Shown here piece by piece: positions 37,033 through 49,754 of a stretch of DNA of 64,000 bases (its first letter is position 1; every line of letters starts with the position of its first letter). A program made the position numbers and the translations under genes. Source of the stretch: Polytrichum commune (taxonomy: Eukaryota > Streptophyta > Polytrichopsida > Polytrichales > Polytrichaceae); the NCBI GenBank assembly GCA_950295325.1, contig OX485804.1, forward strand, positions 66,564,033 to 66,628,032, read 5' to 3'. The notes under the pieces are model-generated. The model was not told the DNA's origin. It ran no database searches and saw only the letters and a list, made by a program, of their open reading frames with translations.

Positions 37033-37802
37033 CTAGGACAGGACTTTGAAGGCAGATCGTTTGGTACAAAGGTCATGAACATGTTGAATCATAACACGTT
37101 TCCGGCCACCTCGTGGTCTCATTCTGAATTCAATATCTTCAGCTTCAAAATCTACAACCTGTACCAGCCAGAACTAATGTCAATGAATAGGTCAATTTTG
37201 AGAGATGGTAGTATTAGGTCAGAGCGTTCTTTGCCATGAGATCTGCTGCAAAGTAGTCACTGTGCTCTATGATTTAGACACCTATCACCAAAAAATGACT
37301 CATATATCATTGTTGTACACTTAGACTTGGTTCAATAACCTACAAGAGAATACTTGCTCCTGAAGACATAACAGTTACATTCCTATCAAGAAGTAAATCC
37401 AATGTGAAGGAAAAGTACAACCAACTGGAGAAGCCCTGTCATGAGAACTAAGACCTCATGTATGCAGACTTTCCACAATGAAAAGATGATGGTTTACTAG
37501 AATTGAGTGCAAAACCTTTAGTACCTCTGATGACTGAGAGTGAACAACAACTTCATGCTTCTCAAGCACAACCTTGTATGGAGTTCGCATAGTGCACCAG
37601 GTCCAGTTGGTATCTTTCAAGGTGCAGATAAAGAGCACCAAAGAAACAGAAAAAACTTACAATTTCTTGTGTTGGAGGTTCATAATCAGACAAATTAGAA
37701 AGTTCTGCCTCTGCCAGCTCAAGCTCTTTAGAAGCCACCAAAATTTTCTCCTGCCACGTAGCTTCTCGTTTCTCGTTACTGGCATCATCACTTGTGTTGT
37801 AG
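37033..37802 (-). pseudogene. possible gene fragment of unknown function
   Basis: Three exon-like blocks lie in one direction: 37661-37802 (acidic helix with KELELAEAELSNLSDYEPP), 37525-37613 (WTWCTMRTPYKVVLEKHEVVV) and 37033-37158 (FEAEDIEFRMRPRGGRKRV, then HVHDLCTKRSAF, TAG stop). The last junction is GT-AG and in phase. The first would need an intron of only 47 nt and is off phase by one base, so the locus is either a decayed fragment or I have misplaced that junction. No initiating Met or upstream exon was found before the tandem repeat at 38.2 kb. I do not recognise the protein. Confidence 0.4.
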
Positions 37803-38199
37803 CTATGTAGACATAGCCTCTTCAGTTTTAGAATGAATCAGAACTCAGCCTAATGCCCTTCAGTGCATTTCTCAATGGAGAATGAGTTTTGTATTCACTT
37901 TGAAAGGGGATGATGATGAGAACTTTAGGTTTTTTAGCCTCCACTACCTTACCTTAATGGGAAAAAACTTAAAAAAATTAGGAAGAACTAACACTGGAAT
38001 GAATAATGAACACTGTCAACATGAATAATGCCAATAGGAATAGTAAGAATATTATGAATAATGTCGGCATTTTCATTGATAGTTCTACTATGAATAACAA
38101 TTTCAAGGAATGATGCTAAGATGAACAATGGCTCTTGAGAATTTTACTGGGATGAACAGTGATTCTTGTGCATAGTGCCAGTAGTACAACTCCACCCAA

Positions 38200-39045
38200 A
38201 TTTTGAAGTTCATCATGAATGTATGAATAATAAATGAATAATCCCACTTTTTTCGAGCGCCCATGGAATTCAATTAACACAGTCCAATGTCATGAAACCG
38301 ACCCACATGCTTGAATAATGTTATGAACTACGTGATTGAGTAACTTATACATATTTGATTAGGGCAATGCCGCAATTGTGATTGCCGTGCAAGGCGGGCT
38401 ACCACAAGCTCATAAATGTTTTGAAGTTCATCATGAATGTATGAATAATAAATGAATAATCCCACTTTTTTCGAGCACCCATGAAATTCAATTGACATAG
38501 TCCAGGGTCATGAAACCGACCTACATGCCTGAATAATGTTGTGAACTACGTGATTGAGTAACTTATACATTTTTTATTAGGTTAATGCCGCAATTGTGAT
38601 TGCCGTGCAAGGCGGGCTGCCACAAGCTCTTAAATGTTTTGAAGTTCATCCTGAATGTACGAATAATAAATGATGATTCCCACTTTGTTTCGGGGCCCCA
38701 TGGAATTCAATTGACATAGTCCAAGGTCACGGAACCGACCCACATGGCCGAATGATGTTGTGAAGCACGTGATTGAGTAACTTATACATATTTGATAAGA
38801 TCAATGCCGTAATTGTGGTTGCCGTGCAAGAAGGGCCGCCACAAGCTTTGATGAATGTTTATTCCCACTTTGTTCGGGGACCCATGGATTTCAATTGACA
38901 TAGTATAGAGTCATGGAACCGACCCACATGGCCGAATAATGTTTTGTACTACGTGATTGGATAATTTACGTATATTTGATCATGTCAATGCCACAATTGT
39001 GGTTGCCGTGCAAGGAGGGCCGCCATAAGCTCTTAGAAATTGGAG
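38200..39045. repeat. four-copy ~217-bp tandem repeat
   Basis: Units start near 38,205, 38,421, 38,640 and 38,850. Each repeats GAAGTTCATCATGAATGTAT, CCCACTTTTTTCGAG, CCCATGGAATTCAATTGACA, TACGTGATTGAGTAAC and GCAATTGTGATTGCCGTGCA in order, with the last copies more diverged. There is no coding frame. Earlier sequence (37.98-38.2 kb) has a simpler GAATAATG-rich repeat. Confidence 0.85.
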
Positions 39046-39124
39046 TTTACTGATCATGTCCCCCTGGCACAGAGTGGGGGAACAATTGTCTGCATGCCTA
39101 GTTGCATTCGCCTTCCTCCAACTA

Positions 39125-39503
39125 CCACACTAAATATGATATTTAGTATCATAAATTCTAATTGTCTTGCTCAATACTGATTGTAAACTGCAGTATAGTG
39201 TCACGACACTAAATGTTAACCCAATATAATTTGTCATTCCTTGTAAATTGTTTGGGTATTATAGATTTACAATGATGCAGTTACTGTCACCTACTAAGTG
39301 ATTGTTCATCCAAATTTCAATCATCCGTGACAATATTTCATCACAAGTTGCTGACAAGAGACGGTAGGGTTATGGCCCATGGATGAACTCATCCATCGTC
39401 CATGACAGTATTTGTTCGCTTATTCATAAGAAGCGTCATCTGAGAAGTTACCACAGTGACATTAAACACCATATGCTATTAAATATCATATTTGGTAGTG
39501 TAG
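39125..39503. mobile_element. MITE family 1, copy 3
   Basis: It is colinear with 800-1181 and 13,950-14,305, beginning ACACTAAATATGATATTTAG and ending with the inverted block ATATCATATTT, here with a small insertion before TAGTGTAG. All three copies lie in the same orientation. No coding capacity. Confidence 0.85.
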
Positions 39504-42500
39504 TTGTGTCCGGAAGTTAGCTTTGCTACTGTACTTAAGTTAGAACTCTTTGCTCATGGCTTGCAAATCATTTTCCAGACACTGCATGTGATGGAGTGCG
39601 CTCTCGTTCCCGAGTGATGTCGAAAGTATTAATCATCTCAACTTCCAACTTCCTAGTGCCTGCTGTCCGCGTTGCTGGATCCATCTTTTGCATCTTAAGT
39701 GAGCACGTACAACTGAAGCTTCATAGAGAACTCAGATTCTGTCTTCTTCCCTGGATCTATCTTTGTGCTCGTGGGCGGAGAGTTTTGTTTGTGAGACTAG
39801 CTTGTTGATCTGTTGTGCGAAATGGTAGACGAGATATGTTGTGGTTCAACTACTTGTGCAATCCACAAAGTCCATTGTAGAGGTATAGAGCATTCTCAGA
39901 AACTTGATGTTGCAGTTACAGTTGTGGACTACTTAATATGGGTTTGTTGAGGAATGAGTCGACCTCTGAGATCGGGCAACGACAATAGAGTACCTTCAAA
40001 GGTGGCATAGCACCATAGCCATGCTCCTCTACTGTAGATCTGGTGGAGGGGACGTAGTGAATCGCTGTCCATTTAGTTTCCCTATTTCGAATAATAATGA
40101 TGTTTATGAGTTCAACTTGAATGTTAATGACAGTCGTGAAAATCAGGTGTGGGATCTCAACGAGCAGAACCTTATAAGTTGAACGCTTTGGTCGTTGGTG
40201 GTCTAACTATCATTTGTTGAGAGTCAGACATGTGCGATATTTTATGTCATAATGTATGTGGATTTCATTAGAAGTCTGGTGGTGGGTTTGGAGATAAGGT
40301 CATTGAGTTTTGTGATTGAGTGTTCGTGTATGTTTGTTGTGCAAGTCAGTGAACCAAGCAGTTTTTGTACTCCACATGGAGGAACATCAAGCAAGTTAGG
40401 ATATTTGTTGTAGTCTCAGAAGTAGTAGGAAATTTATCAGGCCTTTAAATTTTGTGGGTATCGAGTACGATCTAATTCGTTGGAAATGTGTCTCGTGGGA
40501 TCTTGAGCACGAGAACATGCATCCATGTTGCTCATTGTTTAGCAGGCACACGATCCACTGTATGTAACAACTATTTTAATACTTGGACATTTGACAACGT
40601 TTGGGGAAACGTGATGTTTGTTGTATTGATTCAAGGTTGTGACTATGCAGCCAACATCGATGATTTCATAAGTTATGAGTGCAACTTGAGTATTGGTGGA
40701 GCCTATGGTGGTTAAGTTGGGACGTACTTGAAGGTTTCAAAACACTTAGTTATCGTACATGGTGATGTTGTATCATTTCGAGTTAAACTTGCAATCTTTT
40801 GAAGTTTGATTCCTACCATTAAGAGCATTAGAGTGGGCGGTTCGGTTAAGGTGGTTAGATAAGGTTCAGGATGGTGTAAGGGATGCGGGTTGGGTTGAAT
40901 TTGATCCCGATTGTTGCCGATGTTTTGAAGTACCTAGAAGGTGAAATTGGTACATCTTGGTTGTGGGAATAGACGTGATAAACTTTAGGGTCTGTGAGGA
41001 GGAGAAATGAGGGGCACATGTGGATAATGAAGGTGCACATATGTGGTGGCCCCACTTACCAAGTTTGAACTAAACTCAAGTGACACGCCAACATCATTAG
41101 TTTAGTCACAATTATCTCTCTATCCTAGATTGCTGAGCCTCCAAAGGCGGCAGGTTGAACCTAATGTGTGAGGCTTGGCCCATACCTGCGCCTTCGTATT
41201 TTGGTTGCTTCAAAGTGAGCTCCTCCCCGCCGTCTTCGACTAATCATACATTGACCGACTGCATTGCACTTTGAGTTTCACCTTGGGCTTCAACTCTTGC
41301 CTTGGTAAAGGCGGACATTTATGATTCATTCTGAAAAGCGTGAGGATCTAGACATGGCGGATTTGGAGAGGTAGGGAGTGTGAGAACCACAAGTCTACTG
41401 AGAGCTTTATGTGGCATCAAGTTACAGATCCGCTTATGGCGATCCAGCGCCAGACGTGTCCAATTTCGTTAGCCTCATGATTCATTTAAGTTCCTCCTTC
41501 CTTTCGCATTATTCTGGCATTATGTACAAGGTTGAATGTTGTATAACAACATAGGTGAAAGTCAAGAAGGACTATATGTATTGTGTCACTGTCTTTTATT
41601 CCATTGTGATCCTTTGGACAATCGATGTTTTTGGAGTGACGAGGGTTTCATTGATGCTCTCATCCTTTATCTTCACACATACTTTAGTCTTTTCTATCCC
41701 GCTTTGTTTAAAGGATATGTTTTTTCTTTTTTTTCCAGCGGCATGTAGTTTTGCAAAAGGCCAACTTTCATTTTGTTTTTTGGTGTGGTTTCCAACCAAA
41801 AGTTTTTAGTTTGTATCCGTGGTTTCAGACCGTGCCCAAAAACTTAACTTCTGAGGTGTTCCTATATCGTGAGTTCATGAGATTTTTAGAGATTTGATGC
41901 TTAAAGGGGTCGCATTTACATGCTCTTATGCTGAATGGAATCAATGACATATATCCACGGGAGTACAAGTAGGTGTCGTAGTACCATGCTGCCAACTGGT
42001 TCAATCTCACATGCGTTATTAAGGATCTTTAAATGGTTAAAATCTTAGCGTTTGGATATTGATGTGAGTGGTGCCTATCATTGTTGAGCGACTAATCATA
42101 CACATGGGAAGTTCATGTATATTCTTCAGTTTGAAACTTGAAGGAATTTATAAACATTTGCTTAAGAGAATGTAGAGCATCAAGAGGATGCAATTCTTTA
42201 GGAATGTTGCCTAAATGCAACTAATTGGTCGATCTGCAACAAGATAATTAAGTTATAATAGTTATTCTTTGTAGGATTAGAAAGTAGCTCCGTCTCATAG
42301 ACACGTGGATCTCCTATAAAAAATACGACACAACCTCCGGAAATCTTGAGGTGGTGTCTTGAACGAATATGCTTTGGTCATATTTGTGGAGCTTCTTGTC
42401 TTTTGCTTTCTTGCCTGACTTTTCCTTTCAGATGTTTCATCACTTACCATTTGCAACTTTGGTGCTAGATCTATATTCTCATCCCCACATCAAGCGTCCA

Positions 42501-43693
42501 ACCTCCATAGATGGTCATGAGTCACCTTGTAGACTTAGGTTTTTAACACCAAAGTGCCTACCTTGCTCATCACCTATGTTATTAGAGTAACATTTAGCCT
42601 AGAATGCAAGGATTTTCAACGCTTTAAATTTGGGAGTCAATGTTACTTGCATGTATTTTCTGCAGATGAATAGATAGTGTAATACTTGTACGCTTGATTT
42701 TGCACTGTTGCTTAGCAATACCTTAGAATAACAATCCCGTCTTGCATTTTGCTAGACCAAAACACTTTCAATTGATGTTTTTGAGAAATCTACAACATGA
42801 AATTCCAACAACCTTTGAATGAGCAACAACATTGAGATGAGTGGGTAGCTTATGGTATCTGTGACGTTTAGCAGTGAGTATATTCAAAAACAACAATTTG
42901 TATTGTTGAAGGTAAAGAACATCATACTCTGCTACGAGGATTTAAAAAATGACATCATTATGAAAATGTTGCAGTTTTTACGCTTGCATTCAACATAAGT
43001 CTCTCAATTAAGTTGATGAGGTTCTAGACAATCAATCTTTTTTTCAAGTTAGGAGGAACATGGGGTTGGAGTGACTACCTACAGTATGATAAAAAGCTAA
43101 ACAACGGCTTTTCGAATTATGAATAGAGAAACAAAATATGAGATTATGCAAATTTATGAATTTCTTTTACTTTTATTACAATATGTCAAATATACTAGTA
43201 GCCACGTGTGCTCATTGTGATCTTTTCGGTGGCTCTGTGTTTAGGCCCACATTGAGCATAGCTAACGTGGCGCCAACACTAATTTTTGTTGAGGAGAATA
43301 TTCAAAAGTACTTCAAGGTGAGCCTATGACCACTTTCATGTTGCATTTGTGTTTTGTCATATAGGAATCTGTGAGCTAAGTTATTTATTATATTACTTGA
43401 ACAAAGTCATAGTGAGATTTCTATTTGCTCAGGGACAAAATGTCGCAAAGTATGGTCACGTTTTAAACCTTGTATTGTGGACAACGGGAGTCATCCATGC
43501 ATCAAGTTTTGTGATCCACAAATCACATATGTCTTACTTTTCTCTTCAATAATCATTTCTTACATCCTCAATGTGAGGATGTTGGGGTTAAACTCACAAA
43601 TATTCAATTTATGTTGACTTCAATCATTTTCTCATTTTTAAAAGCTATGTCCGATAAAAATAATAGGGTGCCTTATATTATTTAATGGCATAA
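39504..43693. other. gene-poor stretch, nothing recognised
   Basis: About 4.2 kb of sequence with only short frames. I found no splice chain, terminal repeats or familiar motif. It may hold decayed transposon sequence that cannot be recognised by eye. Confidence 0.4.
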
Positions 43694-43725
43694 TATAAAC
43701 ACTATATTCGTTAATTGGAGACTTT
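43694..43725 (+). repeat. left terminal inverted repeat
   Basis: It starts TATAAACACTATATTCGTTA and runs into TTGGAGACTTT, matching the right end with one difference. The next bases make a hairpin, GAGACTTTGGAAAGTCTC. Further in (43.75-44.22 kb) degenerate palindromes and half-sites of the element's motif (CATCCGTAAA) act as subterminal repeats. Confidence 0.85.
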
Positions 43726-44354
43726 GGAAAGTCTCAAAATAAATTGGACCCGTAGTTTCGGATGCGAATATTGTGAACGTAGGGAACATGGGGAACAATG
43801 GCAACATAATGTTCGAAAGATCCATATGTGATGAATATATATGTTTCTAAATATAGTAATTATTTGGGGGATAATCAAAACTACGCCAACACAATATTCC
43901 AATGTCACAAATTCACAATTATTTTGTATTTTTGATTTTGTATTGAACAAAATTAATGAATCTATAAATAGCCATCTGATTTTATATCTAGGGACTCTTG
44001 GATGCGTATCCCAAACATAACATCTTAGCCAATTGTGGGTGAATTGAACGGCACATCCCAAACGCAACAATATTAAAATAATTTGACAGTGTGTATAAGA
44101 AATTGCAAATTAGCATCTGCAATATAATTATATAGTTTGGACTCCACATCCGTAAACACAAACATATAAAAAACATTTGATAGCGCATGTGAAGTTGGAT
44201 TCCACATCCGTAAATCAATACAATCATGATATATAATTGTAATCTATAAAATTGCTATAAAATGTGTCTAATATAGTATTCGACCCCAATGTCATATATT
44301 TCATGAAAAACCAAGACACATTTCAAATAATTGTGGTCCAACCCTACGTCAATA

Positions 44355-47300
44355 TCATTCTCCATCTTCATCTTCAGCTTCATTTCCATTCTCGACATCG
44401 TTTTCTGCAGCAGCAATACGTGCCAAGTTGTCTTTGGCAAAATCTATATGTTTTTGGGGGATGGTCATTGTCTCTGATTTGGAACCTTTGCGTGGTTTCC
44501 AAGCACAAAGTATGGTATCTGTGTTTATCCATATTGGTTCGTATGCTGAGTCCATTGTCCATTTGAAACCTTTTTTGGTGTCCCACCCTAAATATGTGCG
44601 GAGCACATTTTGATCTTTGGTGCTGGGACGGCAATATTCCACCTCAATTTGATGAAAATTTGGGCTAGTTGGAACAAAATTTGGTGATGACAATGCTTTT
44701 ACCAACCAAATCGGTTTAGGGTGCTCCTCATCTCCAGGACGTACGAGGATCATATACCCTTCGTAGCAATCAACAGCCACACGAAATGATGGAGCCGGAC
44801 GATTACGAGCTGGGCCAACATAATGGTCGTCCGCTGCGAACTCTTCACGGATGTCCCCATTGTCGAAGAACATGGCCTCAGATTCCACGATTGTCACTCG
44901 GCTTTGTGGCCAAAAACCTTGTGTCAAACATGAATGTGTTTCGACATCGGGTGCTAGCAATGCTGAGCGAATGCGATCCCAGTACGTAATCAATGGTTCG
45001 TGGGTATCCCGAACACGCCTTGTGATGTCTTCCTCGCACAATTCTTTCCAATATTGGATGAATCCGGATATACCTTTGATGATTTCTGGTCCATTCCTCA
45101 TGGGGTTGGGTTTGCAAGGCTTCGGCTCCCCATCAGGTAGCATACATTTGCCTTCTTCGTTTTGGCGCCATACGAGTATCCCTTCCTCTGGACCCCAATC
45201 CGGGGAAGTGCACAAAACTTTGAATTGCATGGCCGGCAAACCATCATCACGCATATAGAATCGGAATTGTTGAGCCTTGGTATGGCCCACTAAACGGTCA
45301 CCTCCCTTAAGAATGAATGGTTCGATAAACGCTTTGAAATCGGGCACTTCTTCAATCAAATGCGGGATGACTGGCACATTATCCAAATCCATGTATGATT
45401 TCATGAGAAGAGGAATCGTCGGAAAATCCTCCTCGTGCAACTTCATACTCCAACGTCCAAATGAAGCGTCAATGTCATCATGCGTGTGGCCAACCATCAA
45501 AAAAGACACAAACACTTCTTTGAAAATGCCCTTGGCTACGAGCAATGACCAAAAACAAAACACGTATCGACATTTGTTGTCTTTGGCACAATTGTCCAGT
45601 TGCACATGTAGAGTTGGAGGCAAAGGTTTAGCAAGAATGGTTTGTTCAGGCGGTTCTTGCAGTGACGATAGACATACTTCTTTCCCCTCTAGCACAGCCT
45701 CATAAATCGGTGTTGTTCCACATCCAACAAAAAGAGCGCGAGAGGATGATGTTGGCGGACTCTCAAGATCTCGTAGAAGTTTTGCAAAAGACCCTACGGT
45801 ATGATTGGCGTCGCCTGGATAGAAATCCAAGCCATAATGTGCATACTTGACGTCCACATGGCCATGTGCGATCATACCTGAATTAAGACATACAAATGAG
45901 AAGTACATTCCAATATCATTTATAATAAAGAAATTCAATTTTTCCGCAAGCAGGCCAAGAAAATGAACAAACACTTACGGATGTACATCCGTAACTCTTA
46001 ACGATGAGTATGTGGGTTCGCAAAAAAAATGTGAAAACCAACGAACCTGTGACAGATATTGGGAGCTTGAAATATCCATCTGTAGCCTTTATTTTCCGTG
46101 CATAACAAGGGCACGCAGTCTTCGCATGGTCCATTTTGTCATGAATGATTGTCAAAACCTCATTCGGCCTCATTATCGATAATGCGCGATTCTTGTAGTA
46201 GTCTTGACGGTGTGCCTCTTGGTTGTTGACATGCTCAATGTATTTCCGTTGATGTCTATTGTGCGACTCAGTCCCTATGGGATGTGCATCTCGAAGGCCC
46301 TTGTATTTTTCACAAGCAGAACACCTGGCAAACTTATCCCCAGGCCTCTTTGTAATGTACTCTGCAAATTGTTGATTCTTGATCACACTCAATTTTGACA
46401 ACGAAATCGGCCCACATCCAGCCTTTTCGCCAACCTCATTAACATCCATAAGTATGTTCTTCCATTTTGTCCCTGTAGGCAAAACCATCTGGACAACCTT
46501 TTCCCCCGACGGCAGAGTCCGTGTTTTGTGTGGCATCGCATCTGCTAATGGCATAATGATGGTTGATAGTGTTGCAGTTGCTTGGAGTGTTGCCTCCCTG
46601 GGCTTCTTTGTACCAGAGTTGCCATGGAACCGAGAACGCCGTCCTTGCAGCGAGTAGTTCCGGAACCTATAAAAATCTGCCTTTGAAACTGCATGTATAA
46701 TGTACCATGCCGTGCAGCATACCTCTATATTTTCCAAGGTCACAACCTTACGACCTTCGGCATCAAAGTGCATGTTGCGATGGACTTCAAGTTTCTTTGC
46801 AGATCGCATCCGAAAGTCCGCAAGCCACATCTCTTGTCTCAAAGATTTGATTTTGTCACGGGGAAATAGTTGGCAACACATTTTTGCACAACAATCCTTT
46901 GTTGCTACGGACCTAATAGATGTGTCTCCCAATGTTAGATCTCGACGACGTTGCGTGGGTTCACGGGGCACGCGAACAGAATCATATTTACGCCGACCTT
47001 GTCTAGGACGCATTGTGGCGAACAAAGTCTTTTGTATTTCCTCAAAACGACGTGCATGATTCCACAAGCTGACACCATCGTGAAGAACACTTCGCAACGG
47101 CCATCGACGAAGAGAGAATCTCCAACCAGGAGGTACTTCCAATGGATGTAAGGAGTTCAAAATGCACACCCCAACATCTTCCTCCCCAAGGGGATTTGCA
47201 TCAATACAGTCCATAGGATTTGAGTTCCTACAAACACCATTGGCCACGGGGACGCCGTATCCATTGACTATGACAACATCAAGATCAATCCATTGTTCCC

Positions 47301-47511
47301 GCGAATAACCCTCACATGTTGGTATGAAATCATCCTCTGCATTGGCGACACCAATTGTAGTTTCATGTTCCATAACACCTTCAAATTCGCTAGCATAGCT
47401 TGACGCTTCCGAAGAGAACTCGAATGCACTATCTCGGACGTTGGAATCCATGGCCACTACAAGTGACCCACATGAAGAGTATGTCAAAATATCCCATTCA
47501 ATAAATGTCAT
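44355..47511 (-). CDS. DUF7869-like protein, probable transposase
   Basis: Two exons, 46047-47511 and 44355-45877, join in phase (GT-AG, 169-bp intron) to give 995 aa; an internal Met at 47,451 would give 975 aa and is equally plausible. The N-terminal ~150 residues are acidic and look disordered. The core has a Cys pair (FARCSACEKYKG) followed by a His-rich stretch, then IIHDKMDHAK, LPISVTGMIAHGH, HVQLDNCAKDNK (Asp near residue 583) and VGHTHDDIDASFG (Asp cluster near 622-625). This D, LDN, GHTHxDID pattern is that of DUF7869 proteins and resembles an RNase-H-like (DDE) nuclease core. The C-terminal region (VDCYEGYMILVRPGD to ILCAW) resembles a BAH/Tudor-like beta domain. It is the only gene in the element with a transposase-like core, hence the role; that is inference. 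The intron and upstream region carry the element's palindrome. Confidence 0.8.
45975..45994. promoter_or_regulatory. palindrome copy in the gene A intron
   Basis: TTACGGATGTACATCCGTAA is a perfect 20-bp palindrome, with the core varying from GACGCGCGTC to GATGTACATC. It lies inside the only intron of the DUF7869 gene. Confidence 0.75.
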
Positions 47512-47592
47512 GGATAGTCCTAACGCTTATTGTCAATGAAACACAATGTCAACAATAGTGGATTTCATGGCCTGGAAACAAAGACACATTGG

Positions 47593-48073
47593 TATACGAA
47601 CGCGCGTACGTATATCTCCATGTAACAACATTATCAGTGCAAGCACGCGCATACATATGTCTTTATTTGTTCATAGTCGGCGGAAAGGTCCAGACAACAA
47701 AAACATGACAGTTTTATGGGCGCGCACCCGTAAATCTCTTCGTGGTCAAAGAGGTCAATATCATGCGCAAATGTTTTCGCAAACTATACAACATAGGTAT
47801 ACGGACGTGCGTCCGCAAACATCCGAATGTCAAAAGTCAGTGTTGTGCAAGACACACAGAGGTTTAGGAAACCAAGATGTCCAGGTGCCAGGTTCCTACT
47901 GTGTATTATGAATGTCAAAATATTATACTATGACACATAGGGTGATGTAAGCTTAGGGTTTAGGGATCTTATACCTCCATTGACCGTACAGTCTCAATGT
48001 AATATTCTACATGGCACATAGTGAAAAGTATGGAACCAAAGGTTTGCAGGTTTACGGATGCGCGTCCGTAAAC
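47593..48073. promoter_or_regulatory. four diverged palindromes upstream of gene A
   Basis: Copies lie at about 47,593-47,614 (ACGAACGCGCGTACGT), 47,713-47,733 (ATGGGCGCGCACCCGT), 47,798-47,820 (ACGGACGTGCGTCCGC) and 48,051-48,073 (ACGGATGCGCGTCCGT). The first is about 80 bp upstream of the Met at 47,511, a suitable place for promoter binding. Several changes are compensated on the other arm, for example GGGCGCGCACCC. Confidence 0.7.
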
Positions 48074-48227
48074 CTCTCTGTACCTCATTACTAGCACAAA
48101 TAGGTTTAGGTTACTGGACGTGAGTCAGAAAATTTTCATGACAATACAGTCTCGTTGGTATACTATACATGGCAAGTGGTCATGATGTCAGCTCAGGTGC
48201 AATACCGAACAATGGAACAAAAAGGTG

Positions 48228-48545
48228 CAAAAGTTTACGGACGCGCGTCCGTAAACCTTAATGTACATGAAATAGCTGAAGTATAATTCTCACAACAATA
48301 GATATCCAATCAAGCAAGAGGTTTAAGGTTTACGGACGCGCGTCCGTAAACCTCAATGTAAATGAAATAACTCAAGTATAATTCTCACAAAAATACATAT
48401 CCAATCAAGCAAGAGGTTTAAGGTTTACGGACGCGCGTCCGTAAACCTCAATGTACATGAAATAGCTCAAGTGCAATTCTCACAGAAATAGATATCCAAC
48501 CAAGCAAGAGGTTTAAGGTTTACGGACGCACGTCCGTAAACCTCC
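48228..48545. repeat. 95-bp tandem array, one palindrome per unit
   Basis: Palindromes begin at 48,234, 48,329, 48,424 and 48,519, exactly 95 bp apart. The spacer has TGAAATAGCTCAAGTATAAT and ATATCCAATCAAGCAAGAGG in each unit. Three copies have the perfect ACGGACGCGCGTCCGT core and the fourth has one change. The array lies 0.7-1.0 kb upstream of gene A. Confidence 0.95.
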
Positions 48546-49754
48546 GTGATTTGCGGCGCCATAATAGGACCATTTCACCAGGAACGATACTTGCCATAAA
48601 CAAAAATCAATCACTATAAGGATCCAGACAGTGCAATCCACATAAAATTGGCTCCACTAATGGGTTTATGGCTTGGAATTTAGTGTTTAGGGTATAAAAG
48701 GTCCATTGCAATAGGATCTGTACCTGCACGAAATAAACATCCAGAACACTACAAGGGTCCAAGCAGCGCAACCCACATCTGAGATGCAAAAAGAGTCCCT
48801 TGGTGGAGGGGTGTCCCCTTAAGTACTGATCGTTTCCCTTGGATCCGTTTTCCAACATAGGATACTAGCCACCATCTACGTCCTATAAATAAAAACCTAA
48901 CATTACTACATTCCGTGTGCCAGCCTTACAATGGAATGTGTATTCATAGTGGACAACATGCATAGACGATGAGTCCACATAATGACAAAGCAAAAGGCAT
49001 CTACGTATTTATGGTGGACAACAAAGAAAATAGGCTAATAATATATGAGCATTGAACATTGTTGAGGGTGGTTTATAATATTGAAGTACCTAATATTGAG
49101 AGGTCATTGTAGAACTAGGAGACAGAACATTATAGTGTCGTGTGAAACATCAACCACAACAACAACAATAGTACATGGAGTATAAAAATACGTGTCATTC
49201 AAAATTAAACTAGCATCTATTTTATTGTTTTGCATACGATGTAATGATATTCACTCCAATATCATGTTATCTCCTCTCATCTAGCATTTAAACTAGTAAT
49301 TACATTTGCCACCACCCTACCATCCAACCCGTTTAATTTACCCACTTTTACACACCTATACATAATTATACTAATACGTACACAAACTTTGAGCGCCTAG
49401 ATGCCATGAAAATAGCACATCTATTGTCATAGGCACTATGGGTTGCTTTAAAATCAATATTCTCAATTTCCTCTCTTAACTTTAGGGCCCCCTTCAATAC
49501 ATCAACATTTATTTCAAAAAAAAAAATACTAGCATTCTTAATGTACTATACGTGAGACAAAAAACAATTTTTAGTACCCCATGTACATTATCTACAATAT
49601 TGACTCAAACAATAGCAGTTGTTGTTCTAAGTAACATTATGAGCCCAACAAACCATAATGGAGAGAAGGGGAGGGTAGGGTATCCAAATATTATAAAGGC
49701 AAGCAATTTTAAGTTGGTGACAAAAGGGGGATACTCTCATTAGTTCATACGTGG

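Noticed and set aside
48228-48545. CRISPR-like array of repeats and spacers
   Set aside because: The spacers are also repeated, no cas genes are present and the context is a plant nuclear genome; it is a tandem repeat.
48607-48858. 83-aa minus-strand frame with internal similarity
   Set aside because: A short repeat in non-coding DNA explains the similarity (LRCLDP and LHCLDP segments); no splice or promoter context.
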